Origin: Streptomyces griseofuscus
GTDB taxonomy: Bacteria > Actinomycetota > Actinomycetes > Streptomycetales > Streptomycetaceae
Reading direction: 5' to 3'
DNA length: 64,000 nt
Assembly (NCBI RefSeq): GCF_014673495.1
Contig: NZ_CP051006.1
Span: forward strand, 1,302,001-1,366,000
Part shown: in pieces, positions 62,278-64,000 of the stretch
Layout of the letters: the number at the start of each line of letters is the position of its first letter
Numbering within the stretch: position 1 is the first letter of the stretch
The notes under the pieces: model-generated
What the model was told of the DNA's origin: nothing
The model's input: only the letters and a program-made list of their open reading frames with translations
The model's database searches: none
Made by a program: the position numbers and the translations under genes

Positions 62278-62390
62278 TTGCTCGTCTGAGGTTCGGAGAC
62301 ACCGCGTCGCACCGGTGAGGTGTGCGTGGCGTACGACCCTCGGCGTTCGAGCCGTCCTCCGGCACAGGCCTTTTTCTTTTGTACGGCCTC
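62278..62390 (+). promoter_or_regulatory. Leader with three-codon uORF and U-tract hairpin, putative ribosome-mediated attenuator
   Basis: GGAGAAGGACG is followed by TTG CTC GTC TGA (62278-62289), encoding Met-Leu-Val. Downstream, AGGUGUGC (from about 62318) can pair with GCACAGGCCU (62362-62371) through a 2-nt bulge, with T5-C-T4 (62371-62380) directly after it. That is an intrinsic terminator shape, and such a T-run is rare in this genome. AGGCC and GGCCT flanking the T-run allow an alternative fold. ABC-F resistance genes are often controlled this way: antibiotic stalls the ribosome on a tiny uORF and the terminator fails to form. Function is inferred. Confidence 0.5.
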
Positions 62391-62468
62391 CGGGTGACCC
62401 TTCGGTTCCCGCCCCGCGGTGTCTCAAGACGCGTCCGCGAAACCGCACCCACTCCCCGCGAGGCCCTC

Positions 62469-64000
62469 ATGTCAACCGCGTCATCCTCTTCCGTCAGCCT
62501 TTCGTCCCTGTCCTTCGCCTGGCCCGACGGCACCACCGTGTTCGACGGGCTCGACGTCTCCTTCGGCCCCGGCAGGACCGGGCTCGTCGGGGTCAACGGA
62601 TCGGGAAAATCAACCCTGTTGAAGCTCATCGCGGGTGAACTCGCCCCGGCCGACGGCACCGTCAAGGTCATGGGGGAGGTCGGCTACCTCCCGCAGAACG
62701 TCACCCTGGACACCGCGCTCCGCGTGGACCGGGCCCTCGGCATCGCCGAACAGCGGGCCGCGCTGCACGCCATCGAGGCGGGCGACGTCTCCGAGCGGCA
62801 CTTCGAGACGGTCGGCGACGACTGGGACGTCGAGGAGCGCGCCCTGGTCACCCTCGGCGAACTCGGCCTGGGCCACATCGGCCTCGACCGCACCGTCGGC
62901 GAGGTCTCCGGCGGCGAGTCGGTGCTGCTGCGGCTCGCGGCCCTGCTGCTGCGCCGCCCGGACGTACTGCTCCTGGACGAGCCCACCAACAACCTCGACC
63001 TGTACGCCCGCCGCCGCCTCCACCAGGCCGTCGCCGCCTGGCCCGGGGTCCTCGTCGTCGTCAGCCACGACCGTGAACTCCTCGACCTGGTCGACCAGAT
63101 CGCGGAACTGCGCGCCGGCGACGTCGCCTGGTACGGCGGCAACTTCTCGGCCTACGAGGAGGCGCTGTCCGTCGAACAGGAGGCGGCCGAGCGGATGGTC
63201 CGGGCCGCCGAGGCCGATGTGCGCAAACAGAAGCGCGAACTGTCCGACGCCCAGATCAAGTTGGCCCGTCGCAAGCGGTACGGGCAGAAGATGTACGAAT
63301 CCAAGCGCGAGCCGAAGATCGTGATGGGCGCCCGTAAACGCGCCGCCCAGGAGTCGGCGGGCAAGCATCGCATCATGCACGAGGAGCGCCTCGCCGAGGC
63401 CAAGGAGCGCCTGGACGACGCGGTGGACGCGGTGCGCGACGAGGACGAGATCCGCGTCGACCTGCCGTACACCGCCGTGCCGCCGGGCCGGCAGGTGCTC
63501 ACCCTGGAGAACCTGGCGATGGCCTACGGGGCACGTATCGAGGGCATCCTCGATCTGCGCGGCCCCGAGCGGATCGCGCTGGTCGGGCGCAACGGCGCGG
63601 GCAAGACGACGCTGCTGCGCACGGTCGCCGGGGAGCTGGCGCCGGTGGAGGGCAGCGCCATCGCGCATGTCCCGCTGCGGTTCCTGCCCCAGCGCCTGGA
63701 CGTTCTGGACGACGAGCTGACGGTCGCCCAGAACGTGGCCCGGTTCGCGCCGGGCGCAACCAACAACCGGGTCCGGGCGCGCCTGGCCCGCTTCCTGTTC
63801 CGGGGCGCCCGCGCCGACCAGCGGGCGGCCACCCTGTCCGGCGGCGAGCGCTTCCGGGCCGCGCTGGCCGCACTGATGCTGGCCGAACCGGCACCGCAGC
63901 TGCTCCTGCTGGACGAGCCGACCAACAATCTCGACCTGGCGAGCGTCCGGCAGCTCACCTCGGCCCTGGACTCGTACGAGGGGGCGCTGCTGGTGGCCAG
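62469..64000 (+). CDS. ABC-F family ATPase, antibiotic-resistance-like (runs off right edge)
   Basis: About 510 codons are present with no stop. Two ATPase domains: Walker A GLVGVNGSGKSTLLKLIAG and ALVGRNGAGKTTLLRTVAG, signatures VSGGE and LSGGE, Walker B LLLDEPTNNLDL twice, no membrane segments. The linker between domains (about 225-330) is long, basic and helical (KLARRKRYGQKMYESKREPK), as in target-protection ABC-F proteins that displace drugs from the ribosome. The ATG follows GAGG and lies after a 220-nt leader with attenuator features. It differs from the other ABC-F in the window in linker and signature. Confidence 0.9.
   Translation, partial: MSTASSSSVSLSSLSFAWPDGTTVFDGLDVSFGPGRTGLVGVNGSGKSTLLKLIAGELAPADGTVKVMGEVGYLPQNVTLDTALRVDRALGIAEQRAALHAIEAGDVSERHFETVGDDWDVEERALVTLGELGLGHIGLDRTVGEVSGGESVLLRLAALLLRRPDVLLLDEPTNNLDLYARRRLHQAVAAWPGVLVVVSHDRELLDLVDQIAELRAGDVAWYGGNFSAYEEALSVEQEAAERMVRAAEADVRKQKRELSDAQIKLARRKRYGQKMYESKREPKIVMGARKRAAQESAGKHRIMHEERLAEAKERLDDAVDAVRDEDEIRVDLPYTAVPPGRQVLTLENLAMAYGARIEGILDLRGPERIALVGRNGAGKTTLLRTVAGELAPVEGSAIAHVPLRFLPQRLDVLDDELTVAQNVARFAPGATNNRVRARLARFLFRGARADQRAATLSGGERFRAALAALMLAEPAPQLLLLDEPTNNLDLASVRQLTSALDSYEGALLVA

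Overview
The window has very high G+C, uses GTG and TTG starts freely, packs genes with ATGA-type overlaps, and carries families diagnostic of Streptomyces: an SsgA-like sporulation protein, SARP regulator, hopanoid operon, DUF6126/DUF6380-type microproteins and a bldA-type TTA codon. It is almost certainly Streptomyces chromosome. Gene order around the hopanoid genes resembles the SCO67xx region of S. coelicolor as I remember it; I could not check this by alignment. Layout: (1) 1-7576, minus strand, is the edge of a RiPP cluster: a SARP activator with one TTA codon, an E1-like leader-binding protein, a YcaO cyclodehydratase, a tandem nitroreductase-type azoline oxidase and the first 150 codons of a LanB-like dehydratase running off the left edge. 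Together they would turn Cys/Ser/Thr of a precursor peptide into azoles and dehydroamino acids, as in thiopeptides or goadsporin-like peptides. No precursor gene is visible. (2) 7870-11034 holds a one-helix microprotein, an SGNH hydrolase, a tyrosine phosphatase and an XRE-cupin regulator coupled to a 40-residue membrane peptide. Two near-identical palindromes 20 bp apart precede the regulator. (3) 11060-23944 is a complete minus-strand hopanoid operon: hpnC, hpnD, a 42-residue microprotein, hpnE, a polyprenyl diphosphate synthase, shc, hpnG, hpnH, ispG, dxs and an aminotransferase. It carries its own MEP-pathway genes, so precursor supply and hopanoid tailoring are expressed together. (4) 24200-31272, also minus, is a seven-gene operon: two CDP-alcohol phosphotransferase-fold proteins, a sugar-type nucleotidyltransferase, a glycerol-1-phosphate-dehydrogenase-like enzyme, a GT2 glycosyltransferase and an ABC-2 exporter. 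It looks like a pathway for a phosphate-linked surface glycopolymer whose product I cannot name, and is the best candidate here for an undescribed system. A galE-type epimerase is divergent from it. (5) 32714-61710 is mostly core-like: CDF metal exporter, Idi, anti-sigma-type ATPase, DUF308 membrane protein, enoyl-CoA hydratase, a secreted His-rich peptide, paired DJ-1/GlxA proteins, Tex, a secreted three-repeat protein, ABC-F ATPase, FAD oxidase, two secreted peptidases, macro-domain protein, amino-acid permease, MerR regulator, a fatty-acid beta-oxidation pair, CoA-transferase, enoyl-reductase-like protein, endonuclease V, YciI protein, Asp-box beta-propeller and SsgD-like protein. (6) 61730-64000 has a frameshifted PEP-mutase-family pseudogene, then a vegetative-type promoter and a 220-nt leader with a three-codon upstream ORF and a U-tract hairpin before a second ABC-F gene that runs off the right edge. 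No rRNA, tRNA, CRISPR, insertion sequence or phage genes were seen.
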